From Flavobacteriales bacterium (lineage in GTDB: Bacteria; Bacteroidota; Bacteroidia; Flavobacteriales_F; PHOS-HE28): a stretch of DNA of 35,735 nucleotides. Below the pieces are notes generated by a model, which had not been told where the DNA came from, searched no databases, and worked only from the letters and a program-made list of their open reading frames with translations. Every line of letters starts with the position of its first letter. Position 1 is the stretch's first letter. The stretch lies in the NCBI GenBank assembly GCA_013360395.1, contig JABWBQ010000030.1, positions 1-35,735 of the forward strand. Reading direction: 5' to 3'. The position numbers and the translations under genes were made by a program. Below are positions 17,465 to 24,777 of this stretch, piece by piece.

Positions 17465-18403
17465 CTAGTCCCTGAAGATCGCCGTCACCGGCGTCCCGTC
17501 CGGCGCGAGGTGACCGCGGTACATGCCCGAGCAGTTGAAGTCGAGCACCACCCGGCCGTGCCTGTCCACCGCGATGATGCCGCCGTCCCCCTCCAGCGGG
17601 GGCAGGGTGTCGTGCACCACCGTGCGCACGGCCTCGGCCAGGGAGAGGCCCTTGTAGGCCATGAGCGCGTGGACATCGAAGGCGGCGACGGCCCGGATAA
17701 AGCTCTCCCCATGGCCGGTGCAGCTCACGGCACAGGTGGCATCGTTGGCATAGGTGCCCGCCCCGATCAAGGGGCTGTCGCCGATGCGCATCCATCGCTT
17801 GTTGGTCATGCCGCCGGTGCTGGTGGCCGCAGCCAGGTGCCCGTGCAGGTCGAGGGCCACGGCGCCCACGGTGCCGTAGCGGTGCTCGCCGTCGCTGTGG
17901 TCCAGCTGGTAGGCATCAGTGCCCTTGGTGCGCTGCCACTGCTCGTAACGGAAACGGTCGAAGAAGTACTGATCGTCCTCCAGCAGGATGCCTTCGCGAT
18001 GCGCGAACTCGAAGGCTCCGGGCCCGCTGATGAGCACGTGCGGGCTCTTCTCCATGACGCGACGGGCCAGCGTGACCGGGTTGCGCACGTTCTGCACGCA
18101 GGCCACGGCACCGGCCTGCAGAGTGTCGCCGCGCATCACCGAGGCGTCCATCTCGTGCTGGCCGTCGGCGTTGAAGACGGCGCCGCGGCCGGCATTGAAG
18201 TGAGGGCAATCCTCCAGGGTGCGTACGGCGGCCTCCACGGCATCGAGGGCGCTGCCCCCCTCGCGCAGCACCGCCCCCCCCCGGCGCAGGGCGTCCTCCA
18301 GACCGTCGCGGTAGGCCTTCTCCCGCGCGGGGTTCATCTCGGAGCGTGCGATGGTGCCCGCACCACCGTGGATGGCGAGTGCGAAGCGGGAAGCGGTGGA
18401 CAT
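17465..18403 (-). CDS. iaaA: Isoaspartyl peptidase / L-asparaginase (Ntn-hydrolase)
   Basis: A 312-residue enzyme of the plant-type asparaginase family, which hydrolyses beta-aspartyl (isoaspartyl) dipeptides and L-asparagine. The N-terminus has FALAIHGGAGTI and the alpha part has NAGRGAVFNADGQHEMDAS. Autoproteolysis is expected before Thr178 in HRYGTVGAVALD, the N-terminal nucleophile, close in position to Thr179 of E. coli IaaA. Downstream, STGGMTNK and RIGDSPLIGAGTYA form the substrate pocket. No signal peptide is visible (MSTASRFALAIHGG), so it is probably cytoplasmic. It is the last gene after DUF4920 and PAP2, starting 3 nt beyond the PAP2 stop, so it is probably co-transcribed. Confidence 0.95.
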   Translation of the reverse strand: MSTASRFALAIHGGAGTIARSEMNPAREKAYRDGLEDALRRGGAVLREGGSALDAVEAAVRTLEDCPHFNAGRGAVFNADGQHEMDASVMRGDTLQAGAVACVQNVRNPVTLARRVMEKSPHVLISGPGAFEFAHREGILLEDDQYFFDRFRYEQWQRTKGTDAYQLDHSDGEHRYGTVGAVALDLHGHLAAATSTGGMTNKRWMRIGDSPLIGAGTYANDATCAVSCTGHGESFIRAVAAFDVHALMAYKGLSLAEAVRTVVHDTLPPLEGDGGIIAVDRHGRVVLDFNCSGMYRGHLAPDGTPVTAIFRD

Positions 18404-18406
18404 GGG

Positions 18407-19183
18407 TCAGGGCAGGTTCTCGGGGCGGTGAAAGTAGGGCACGGCCCAACCCACGACGGCCCCGGCCAGGCAACCTGCCAACACGTCGGTGGGGAAATGC
18501 TTCCCGGCCCGCACCCGCAGCCATCCCATCAGCACCGGCACGGCCACGGCACCGGCCCAGGTCGCGGTGCGCACCGCCGGGTCCACCCGGGCGCGGTCCA
18601 CGAGCATGGCCGCGCTCACCGTCAGCGCCGCCGTGTTGGCCGTGTGCCCGCTCCAAAAGGAATGGAAGGCATCGCGCCCGCGCCGCTCGCGCATCGGCAC
18701 CTCGGGGTTGAACACCAACGGCCGCGGCCGGCGGGCCAGGCCCTTGACCAGTCCGGTGAGACCGGCCGACAGCAGGAGGCTCTCGCCCACAAGGGCGATC
18801 GGTACGCCTGGTCCCTGGTCGGCATGGGCAAGGGCCGGGCCCACGGCGCTCACGACCAGAGCCGATACGAACAGGATGTCGCTGGCGCGCTGTGCCGGCC
18901 GTGACCAACGGAAGGCCGCGGTGCGGTCGAACGCAGGGAGCGCGGACCGGTCGATGCCGCTGTAACGGGCCCATAGACCCGCGGTGTCCGTGGGCAGCAG
19001 CAGGGCGGTGCCGCCCAGCACGAGCCCCGCACCGGCGAACGCCGCCTCGCGACCGGGATCGAGCGTGTGCACGCGTTGGGCCGGCGTCGCCCCGGGCACC
19101 AGCAGCAGGGTCGTCAAGAACACGGCCCGGAGCATCGCCCCGGGCACCAGCAGCAGGGCCGTCAAGAACACGGCCCGGAGCAT
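18407..19183 (-). CDS. PAP2-family phosphatase with duplicated signal peptide
   Basis: A 258-residue protein from ATG 19183. The PAP2 signature is complete: KGLARRPRP (KxxxxxxRP), FWSGHT (PSGH-like, with Trp-Ser in place of Pro-Ser) and RVRAGKHFPTD (RxxxxxHxxxD). Several transmembrane helices surround them. Such enzymes dephosphorylate lipid phosphates (phosphatidate, undecaprenyl pyrophosphate or lipid A) at the outer face of the inner membrane; the substrate is not determined here. The N-terminus is unusual: MLRAVFLTALLLVPGA is directly followed by MLRAVFLTTLLLVPGA, each with its own ATG. Alternative starts are ATG 19135 (242 residues, one copy) and GTG 19210. It lies between the DUF4920 gene and the isoaspartyl peptidase in a compact operon. 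Confidence 0.88.
   Translation of the reverse strand: MLRAVFLTALLLVPGAMLRAVFLTTLLLVPGATPAQRVHTLDPGREAAFAGAGLVLGGTALLLPTDTAGLWARYSGIDRSALPAFDRTAAFRWSRPAQRASDILFVSALVVSAVGPALAHADQGPGVPIALVGESLLLSAGLTGLVKGLARRPRPLVFNPEVPMRERRGRDAFHSFWSGHTANTAALTVSAAMLVDRARVDPAVRTATWAGAVAVPVLMGWLRVRAGKHFPTDVLAGCLAGAVVGWAVPYFHRPENLP
19088..19183 (-). repeat. 48-bp tandem duplication encoding the signal peptide twice
   Basis: Bases 19088-19135 and 19136-19183 are direct copies of 48 bp that differ at one position (GTC versus GCC, read on the plus strand). Nine further bases of a third copy follow at 19184-19192. Each copy spans exactly 16 codons, so frame is kept and the start codon is duplicated. Confidence 0.9.
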
Positions 19184-19217
19184 CGCCCCGGGCCGCTTCT
19201 TTTCGTTCACTGCGCGG

Positions 19218-19712
19218 TCAATCACCGATGAGCACACCGTCGGCCAGGAAGGTGTAGGCGATCTTCGGTTCGGTGATCTTGGCGATCTCCTCCTTGCTCT
19301 TGCCGGCGTCCTCGGCGTAGTGGCGCTGGGTGGCCACATCGATCACCTCCTGGCTGGCGGTACCTTCCAGGATCGCGCGTTTGCCGGCGAGGCCCTCGGT
19401 GGGCACGAAGAAGGCATAGTCCGCGAAGCGCACTTTCATCACCTCCCCGTTGGGCAGGGCCACATCCATCCAGCAGCCTTTGCGGGCACAGCTGGTGATC
19501 ACCTCCACGGCCACCTTGGCCTTGAGGTTCTCCTGGCCCTTCATGCGGGTGACGAGGTCGTTGGCACTGATGGCGCCGTCGGGGGTGATGGCCTTGCCGT
19601 AGCTCGCCATGGGCACGGGTGCGCCGGAGGCGTTGCGGGCGGGGGTCTGGGCGTGGACGGCCGTGCCCAGCAGCAGGGCGGCGGCGAGGCTCAGGGTGTG
19701 CAGGTGCTTCAT
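19218..19712 (-). CDS. DUF4920 domain-containing secreted protein
   Basis: A 164-residue protein from ATG 19712 with a signal peptide (MKHLHTLSLAAALLLGTAVH, cleavage near AQ). The mature part matches DUF4920: ASYGKAITPDGAISANDL, the two-Cys motif TSCARKGCWMDV, MKVRFADYAFFVPTEGLAGK, then TQRHYAEDAGKSKEEIAKI and a closing YTFLADGVLI. The Cys pair, a His and acidic residues suggest a metal or redox site, but the function is not established. A longer reading from about 19763 is unlikely because the signal peptide begins at 19712. It leads the operon with the PAP2 and isoaspartyl peptidase genes. Confidence 0.88.
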   Translation of the reverse strand: MKHLHTLSLAAALLLGTAVHAQTPARNASGAPVPMASYGKAITPDGAISANDLVTRMKGQENLKAKVAVEVITSCARKGCWMDVALPNGEVMKVRFADYAFFVPTEGLAGKRAILEGTASQEVIDVATQRHYAEDAGKSKEEIAKITEPKIAYTFLADGVLIGD

Positions 19713-19760
19713 GGGGTCGCGCCTCGGGCCGGGCGCAGGCTTTGGGTTCGTGTTGTTGTG

Positions 19761-19768
19761 CAAAGTTG
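19761..19768 (-). promoter_or_regulatory. Candidate -7 box for the DUF4920 operon
   Basis: CAACTTTG matches seven of eight positions of TAnnTTTG. It would give a leader of about 40 nt before ATG 19712. No TTG with standard spacing was found upstream. Confidence 0.35.
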
Positions 19769-19935
19769 GTTCACTTTCCGTTGCGGCATGCTGTCATCGG
19801 TCAGGAGGAGGACGCAATGCCGCCGGACGGCGTCGCCTCAAGCAAGCATCATGCCGGTCCGGATCAACAGGGGCGCATGGGAACTTCCGGCCCGTGGACC
19901 GGTGCGGTGCGTGCCGGGCACGCCACCTTCGCGCC

Positions 19936-20355
19936 ATGGCCAGGCGCACGCCCGTGCTGATCGGAAGGTTGGAACACATCGCCCTGCCCGGCCTGGGCAT
20001 CGCCCGGGTGCAGGCCAAGATCGACACCGGCGCCTACCGCAGCGCCCTGCACTACCAGCGCGTGCGCAAACGGATGGTGGACGGGGTGGCCGTGCTGGCC
20101 GTCACCTTCCAGATGGGGGGGCGGCGCCGCACCAAGCTGTTCAAACGCTTCCAGCGGGTGACGGTGAAGAGCAGCACGGGGCAGACCACACGCCGCTACC
20201 TCATCAGCACCCGTGTCAGGCTCAACGGCCACACGGTGCGCACCCAGTTCACGCTGTTCGACCGCAGCGACATGAAGCACCAGGTGCTGCTGGGCCGCAA
20301 GTTCCTGCGCGGCCGCTTCGTGGTGGACGTGTCGCGCAAGGATGTGCTGGGCTGA
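19936..20355 (+). CDS. RimB-like retropepsin-fold protease (PF05618, 'ATP-dependent zinc protease')
   Basis: A 139-residue protein from ATG 19936 (MARRTPVLIGRLEHIALP). It carries the single retropepsin motif KIDTGAYRSALH with Asp30-Thr31-Gly32 and the second strand VLLGRKFLRGRFVVDVS. The family was named a putative ATP-dependent zinc protease but has an aspartic-protease fold. A member called RimB works with the ATP-grasp ligase RimK in Pseudomonas, where RimK adds glutamates to the C-terminus of ribosomal protein S6 and RimB removes them. A rimK gene is present at 24778-25650, which makes the same pairing likely here. The gene ends exactly where the convergent oxidoreductase gene ends, with adjacent stop codons. 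A longer upstream reading is not supported. Confidence 0.85.
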   Translation: MARRTPVLIGRLEHIALPGLGIARVQAKIDTGAYRSALHYQRVRKRMVDGVAVLAVTFQMGGRRRTKLFKRFQRVTVKSSTGQTTRRYLISTRVRLNGHTVRTQFTLFDRSDMKHQVLLGRKFLRGRFVVDVSRKDVLG

Positions 20356-22083
20356 TCAGTCCTCCTCCCCCTCCGCCCCGTTCACACCGCGCAGGGCCCG
20401 TTTCTCGGCCGGCGTGGGCGCCGGCACCCAGTCCTCGGCATAGGGCACCAGACCGGGTCCGTTGCGCACGCGCCCCACGGCGAGCCCCTTGTCGAGGTAA
20501 TCGCGCCAGGTGCGGAAGGCGGCGTGCCTGGTGTCCTTCAGGATAATGAGGGCGGTGTTGACGCCCGACTTCACGGCGATGGGCACACCGCCGCCCAGAT
20601 CGGCCCAGTGGCCGCCCAGCAACAGGCCATCCACCGGGGTGCGGTAATGGGCGATGCCGGCCTTGAAGTTCTCCTTGCCCGGTTTGGCGCCCATCATGCT
20701 GCCCGACCGGTTGCCCGTATAACGCCAGTGGGTGATGGGCGTGGCCACGTCGCATTGCACGATGTGGTCGCGCAGGCCCGGGGCCAGCTCCCGCTCCACC
20801 CGATCGATCAAGGCATCGGCCACGCGCTGTTTGAGCTGCTCGTAGGCCTCGCCCCGCACGATGCCACCCGCGGCATCGCGCCCGGTGGCCCAGGTGTCGT
20901 GGTCGCCGAAAAGCGCCGGGATGTAGAGCGTGAGGGTGCCCATGCCCGGGGGGGCCAGGCTCTTGTCGCGCAGGCTGGGTGCCAGGATGCTGATGCCGCT
21001 GCGTGCGGGGTCGGTGCCGCCGTGAGCCTCCCGGGGCACATCGTCGCGGTGCAGGTAGATGAGCTCCTCCTCGAAACCGAGCTGCTCGGCGGGCACGTCC
21101 AGCCCGAGCGATACGGTGACCGAGCTGCTGTAGAGCACGGCGTCCCGCAGCTTGGCCTTCAGCTTCGCGGGTACGGCCTCCGGGGGGAGCATGCGTTCGT
21201 ACAGCGCCTCCACGTCGCAGGCGGCGATCACCCGGGGGGCACGCACGGTGAAGGGGGTACCGCGCTGCTCGCCCTGCACCCCCACGCAGCGCCCCCCCTC
21301 CAGCAGGATGCGCGTGACACGGCACCGGCAGTGGATGGCCCCGTCCAGGCGGGCGACCACGTGGGCCAGCCATTCGGGGAAGACCTGGCTGCCGCCCTTG
21401 GGCGGGCTCTGGTAGTCGCCGAAGTAGGCCCAGCCGATGGGCACCAGGCAGGCGAGCAGCTCCTGCTCGCTACTGAAGAGCTTGTGCAAGCCGGGGTCCT
21501 TGAAGTAGCGGTCCAGCCCCTTGCGCACACCCGCATCGCCCTGGTGGCCCAGGTGCTTGATGAAGGGCAGGGCGAAGCGCAGCCTGCGCACCAGGTGGAG
21601 CACCCGCTCCAGGGGTCCCATGGTCTCCTGGGCACGGATCAGGCCGCTGCTGCGGTCGAAGGAGCGACCGAGCTTCCACGCGTCGCGGAAGAAGCGCTCG
21701 AGGCCGGCACGTTCGTGGGGGAAGCGGCGGATGAGCTCGTCCTTCAGGTCGTCGGGGCGGTCGGTGAGCAGCAGGTCCACCGAGGGGCTCTTCCACCGCC
21801 GGATGCGCCGTTGCGGACGGGCCACGGGATGGTCCCGCCCGATGAGGTCGAACACGCGGGTGACGTAGCCCCGCGGCCCGCACTGGTTCAACCAGTGGAT
21901 GGCGCTGTCGAACCGGAAGCCCCTGCGCTGGAACCCGGCCAGGTAGCCGCCGGGGCGTGCGTCCATCTCCAGCACGCACACCTTGAGCCCCGCCCGCGCC
22001 AGAACGGCGGCCGAGGTGAGGCCGCTGATGCCGGCACCGATCACCACCACATCATACTCGCCCGAAGGAATCGGATGCCGCAT
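20356..22083 (-). CDS. CrtI/RetSat-like FAD-dependent oxidoreductase
   Basis: A 575-residue flavoprotein starting at ATG 22083. The N-terminal Rossmann motif is VVVIGAGISGLTSAAVLARAG, with acidic strand end LEMDARPGGY that binds the ADP ribose of FAD. The closing FAD motif near VDGLLLGGHWADLGGGVP fits the phytoene desaturase/all-trans-retinol saturase superfamily, as does the length. Substrate residues are not diagnostic; carotenoid or isoprenoid desaturation, isomerisation or reduction are possible. No other carotenoid genes (crtB, crtZ, idi) lie nearby. It starts 4 nt after the stop of the secreted propeller-like gene, so the two form a transcription unit, although one product is exported and the other is not. 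Confidence 0.85.
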   Translation of the reverse strand: MRHPIPSGEYDVVVIGAGISGLTSAAVLARAGLKVCVLEMDARPGGYLAGFQRRGFRFDSAIHWLNQCGPRGYVTRVFDLIGRDHPVARPQRRIRRWKSPSVDLLLTDRPDDLKDELIRRFPHERAGLERFFRDAWKLGRSFDRSSGLIRAQETMGPLERVLHLVRRLRFALPFIKHLGHQGDAGVRKGLDRYFKDPGLHKLFSSEQELLACLVPIGWAYFGDYQSPPKGGSQVFPEWLAHVVARLDGAIHCRCRVTRILLEGGRCVGVQGEQRGTPFTVRAPRVIAACDVEALYERMLPPEAVPAKLKAKLRDAVLYSSSVTVSLGLDVPAEQLGFEEELIYLHRDDVPREAHGGTDPARSGISILAPSLRDKSLAPPGMGTLTLYIPALFGDHDTWATGRDAAGGIVRGEAYEQLKQRVADALIDRVERELAPGLRDHIVQCDVATPITHWRYTGNRSGSMMGAKPGKENFKAGIAHYRTPVDGLLLGGHWADLGGGVPIAVKSGVNTALIILKDTRHAAFRTWRDYLDKGLAVGRVRNGPGLVPYAEDWVPAPTPAEKRALRGVNGAEGEED

Positions 22084-22087
22084 GCGC

Positions 22088-23182
22088 TCACTGGGTGTAC
22101 ACTCGGCCCTTCCACCAGATGCGGACGCCGTTCAGCGGCATGGTGATGGTGAGGATGCCGCGCTGGAGGCTGAAGCCGGTGGCGGTGCGTTCGCGCAGGG
22201 CCACCTCGCCACGCCCCTTGCGCCACACGCGTACCGTGCCATCCGTGGCCGCATAGGCCAGCATGCCCCAGCTGGCGTCCCACCGCTCGGGCCAGTACCG
22301 CTCCACCTCGTACACCCGGCCCGCCTGGAACACCTTGAGCATGTCCTGGTCGCGGAACACCACCAGGCTGTCGCGCACGTGGAACTCGGCGGGCGCGAAG
22401 TCCGAGGCGGTGTAGATCCGCCCATCCTCCAGCACCTTCAGCGCGCCGGTACGGTCCAGCCAGGCCGCAATGCCCTTGCCCACCGCGTAGCGCTGCGGGG
22501 CGATGGGGTCCAGGTCGTAGAAGGATCCATTGTGGAAGGCCTTCAGCCCGTTGCCCTGCGGATCGAGGTAGAGCACCACATCCGCCCCGGCCTGGAAGTC
22601 GATGCCCTGGTCGTACACGTCGGCCGCGTCGTACACCACACCCCGATGGAAGATGCGGAAGCGCCGTTCGACCGTGCTGACCCACGCCAGCAGGTTGTCG
22701 CCGCTCTTCCAGTCCTGCACGGCACCGATGGCCAGGCCGTCGGCCAGCATCTCCTCCCGACCGTCATACCACACGTGGATGGTATGCTGCGCCTCGTCCA
22801 CCCACGCCGCGAGGCTGTCCTCCACCACATACGGGCCGGTGTTGATGCAGAGCGTGCGGAGCTCACGGCCGTCGTGCAGCTTGAGGGCGGTGGCGACCTT
22901 GAAACCCAGCAGGTGGTCGGTGACGGTGAGCTGCGCCGCGGTGGAGCGGTCGAGCGTGGCGGTGCGGCCACTGGCATGGCGCTTCAGGTCGCCGATGGCA
23001 TTGAGGAAGGCCACGAAGTTGCCGCCCACGAAGTACGCGGTGGGACGCACACCTTCCACCACCGAGAAGCTGCCGCGGTCGAAGGCCACCAGGCGGTCGC
23101 GATAGTCGAGGAAGGCCGTGACGTCCTGCGCGGACAGGGGCATGGCCGGCAGGACCAGGGGAAGGAGCCAGGGCGCGCGCAT
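22088..23182 (-). CDS. Secreted propeller-like protein of unknown function
   Basis: A 364-residue protein from ATG 23182 (MRAPWLLPLVLPAMPLSAQ, signal peptide). A TTG one codon upstream is less likely. The mature part repeats a unit of about 40 residues: a strand of the type (L)VAF, a turn and an aromatic strand, as in VTAFLDYRDRLVAFDRGSFSVVEG, LLAWVSTVERRFRIFHRGVVYDA and DSLVVFRDQDMLKVFQAGRVYEV. The pattern of alternating short strands and Gly/Asp turns suggests a beta-propeller. I recognise no Pfam family or catalytic motif. The partner gene is a flavin oxidoreductase, but nothing connects the two functions. Confidence 0.8.
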   Translation of the reverse strand: MRAPWLLPLVLPAMPLSAQDVTAFLDYRDRLVAFDRGSFSVVEGVRPTAYFVGGNFVAFLNAIGDLKRHASGRTATLDRSTAAQLTVTDHLLGFKVATALKLHDGRELRTLCINTGPYVVEDSLAAWVDEAQHTIHVWYDGREEMLADGLAIGAVQDWKSGDNLLAWVSTVERRFRIFHRGVVYDAADVYDQGIDFQAGADVVLYLDPQGNGLKAFHNGSFYDLDPIAPQRYAVGKGIAAWLDRTGALKVLEDGRIYTASDFAPAEFHVRDSLVVFRDQDMLKVFQAGRVYEVERYWPERWDASWGMLAYAATDGTVRVWRKGRGEVALRERTATGFSLQRGILTITMPLNGVRIWWKGRVYTQ

Positions 23183-23232
23183 CAACCGCGAGTGTACGGC
23201 GATCCGTCGGGGTTGTGTGCATCAGGAAGGGA

Positions 23233-23304
23233 ACCACGGATGGACACGGATGGCATGATCACACCACCGTCCGGGAGGGAGGGGACCACGGATGGACACG
23301 GATG
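23233..23304 (+). repeat. Direct repeat of ACCACGGATGGACACGGATG in intergenic region
   Basis: The identical 20-mer occurs at 23233-23252 and 23285-23304, separated by 32 bp. Its core (CACGGATGGACACGGAT) resembles dispersed intergenic repeats that I recall from many environmental bacterial genomes. The rest of 23186-23422 holds nothing else recognisable. Confidence 0.7.
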
Positions 23305-23409
23305 TCCAAGGATGGTCCGGTAAAGCGTGCGGCCGTGGTGCGTGGGCCGCAGGGATGTGGGCGGAGGTGCGCACCGCCGCACCGGTGTTCCACGGGCCGC
23401 TCGCACGCC

Positions 23410-23417
23410 GTAGTTTG
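23410..23417 (+). promoter_or_regulatory. Weak -7-like box for the esterase gene
   Basis: GTAGTTTG is 5 nt before ATG 23423. It matches the TTTG half of the box but has GT in place of TA, so it is only suggestive. Confidence 0.25.
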
Positions 23418-23422
23418 GCGCC

Positions 23423-24379
23423 ATGCGTCCGATCGCTGCCGCAGCCCTGCTTCTCCTGGCAGGGCACGGCATGGCCGGCAGCGGGCTGCAGGAGGTGAAG
23501 GACTTCGGCCCCGACCCGGGCAACCTGCGCATGTTCGTGCATGGCACGGTGGGCACGACCACCGAACGCCGGCCGCTGGTGGTGGTGCTGCACGGCTGCA
23601 CCCAGCGCGCGCGTCGCATCGCCGCGCTCAGCGGTTGGAACGACCTGGCCGACCGCGCCGGCTGCCTGGTGCTGTACGTGCAACAGCGCCCCATCAACAA
23701 CAGCCTGCGCTGCTTCAACTGGTTCAGGCCGGACGACATCCTGCCCGGGCAGGGCGAGGTGGGTTCGGTGACGAGCATGGTGCGACATGCCGTGGCCCAC
23801 CTGGGGGCGGACCCGCGCCGCGTGTACCTCTACGGCGTGAGCAGCGGCGGTGCACTGGCGGCGGCGCTGATAGCCTGCGCACCGGACCTCTTCGCCCACG
23901 CGGCCATCTTCGCCGGAGCACCCTACCGCGCCGCCAACAGCACCCTGGACGCACGCCTGGTGATCCGCGACCCGCGCACCCGGAGCCCCGCCGAATGGGC
24001 CGCACAGGTCACCGCCCTGCACCCCGAACGCACCACCCCCTACCCGCCCCTGCTGGTGCTGCACGGCACGCAGGACCGTGTGATGGACTTCGGCCATGGC
24101 CTGGCGCTGGTGGCCCAATGGACCGCCGTGGCCGGCACGGACACGGTGCCCGACTCCCTGGACACGGCCTACCGCGGCCTGCCCGACGTGGAACGATCCG
24201 TGTACACCGCTGGCGGGCGCACCGTGGTGACGCTCCTGCGTTTCCACGGCCTGGGCCACCAACTGCCCATCGACCCGGGTGACCGGCCGGACCAGGGCGG
24301 CCGCCGCAGCTGGGTAAGCCGCGATGTGGACCTGCATTCCACCTGGCTGGTGGCGCGTGCCTTCGGATTGGTGCCGTGA
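23423..24379 (+). CDS. PHB-depolymerase-family secreted esterase
   Basis: A 318-residue alpha/beta hydrolase with an N-terminal signal peptide (MRPIAAAALLLLAGHGMAGS). Motifs are LVVVLHGCTQ (oxyanion region), the nucleophile elbow YGVSSGGAL with Ser140, the Asp of VLHGTQDRVMDF and a His in FHGLGHQLPID. CFNWF and PGQGEVGSV match the LpqC/poly(3-hydroxybutyrate) depolymerase family (Esterase_phd). Substrates of the family include PHB, feruloyl and acetyl esters, so PHB is not certain here. No substrate-binding or T9SS tail is present. The gene is alone, divergent from the propeller-like gene and followed by the MITE-like element. Confidence 0.88.
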   Translation: MRPIAAAALLLLAGHGMAGSGLQEVKDFGPDPGNLRMFVHGTVGTTTERRPLVVVLHGCTQRARRIAALSGWNDLADRAGCLVLYVQQRPINNSLRCFNWFRPDDILPGQGEVGSVTSMVRHAVAHLGADPRRVYLYGVSSGGALAAALIACAPDLFAHAAIFAGAPYRAANSTLDARLVIRDPRTRSPAEWAAQVTALHPERTTPYPPLLVLHGTQDRVMDFGHGLALVAQWTAVAGTDTVPDSLDTAYRGLPDVERSVYTAGGRTVVTLLRFHGLGHQLPIDPGDRPDQGGRRSWVSRDVDLHSTWLVARAFGLVP

Positions 24380-24390
24380 GCCCCGCCTTA

Positions 24391-24777
24391 AGGGCTATCT
24401 CAACAATGCTTTTGGAAGCGAGCGAGCGGTATTTGGGAACCTCGAAGAACCTCGCTCCGGTCGCATGAGCCATAGCTTCAGCGACGGCGCACGGCGTTCA
24501 TGAGCAAGAAGTACAGCAGTCATCGCTTGCGCTCATTCGCCCATACTTTGTTGCTCCTCAGTCGGATACTTCGATCCAGTATCCTCTCTTCGGAGCGCCT
24601 CGTCTGGACGAATGATAGCGGCGCGCGCCATCCGTTCGAGGTTCTTCGAGGCACCCATTTCGCGTCCAGGCCAGGCGTGAGGACCGCGCATGGCCGGTAG
24701 CTCTGTAAGACATTTCAAAACGCAGCATGGGCGCGAAAGACCATCGCGCAGCCCAAAGGGTGTTTTTGAGACAGCCT
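24391..24777. mobile_element. MITE-like element or degenerate IS with terminal inverted repeats
   Basis: The whole gap between the esterase and rimK is filled by sequence visibly less GC-rich than its surroundings. The left end GGGCTATCTCAACAA (24392-24406) and the reverse complement of the right end AGGCTGTCTCAAAAA (24777-24763) match at 12 of 15 bases, resembling the GGCTGTCTCAAAA-type ends common on Bacteroidota insertion sequences. A second pair of inverted 15-mers, CCTCGAAGAACCTCG, lies inside (24440-24454 and, inverted, 24637-24651). No transposase is encoded. The longest internal reading frame is a 41-residue minus-strand ORF (24658-24533). The right end abuts the rimK stop codon. A clear target-site duplication was not found. 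Confidence 0.6.
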
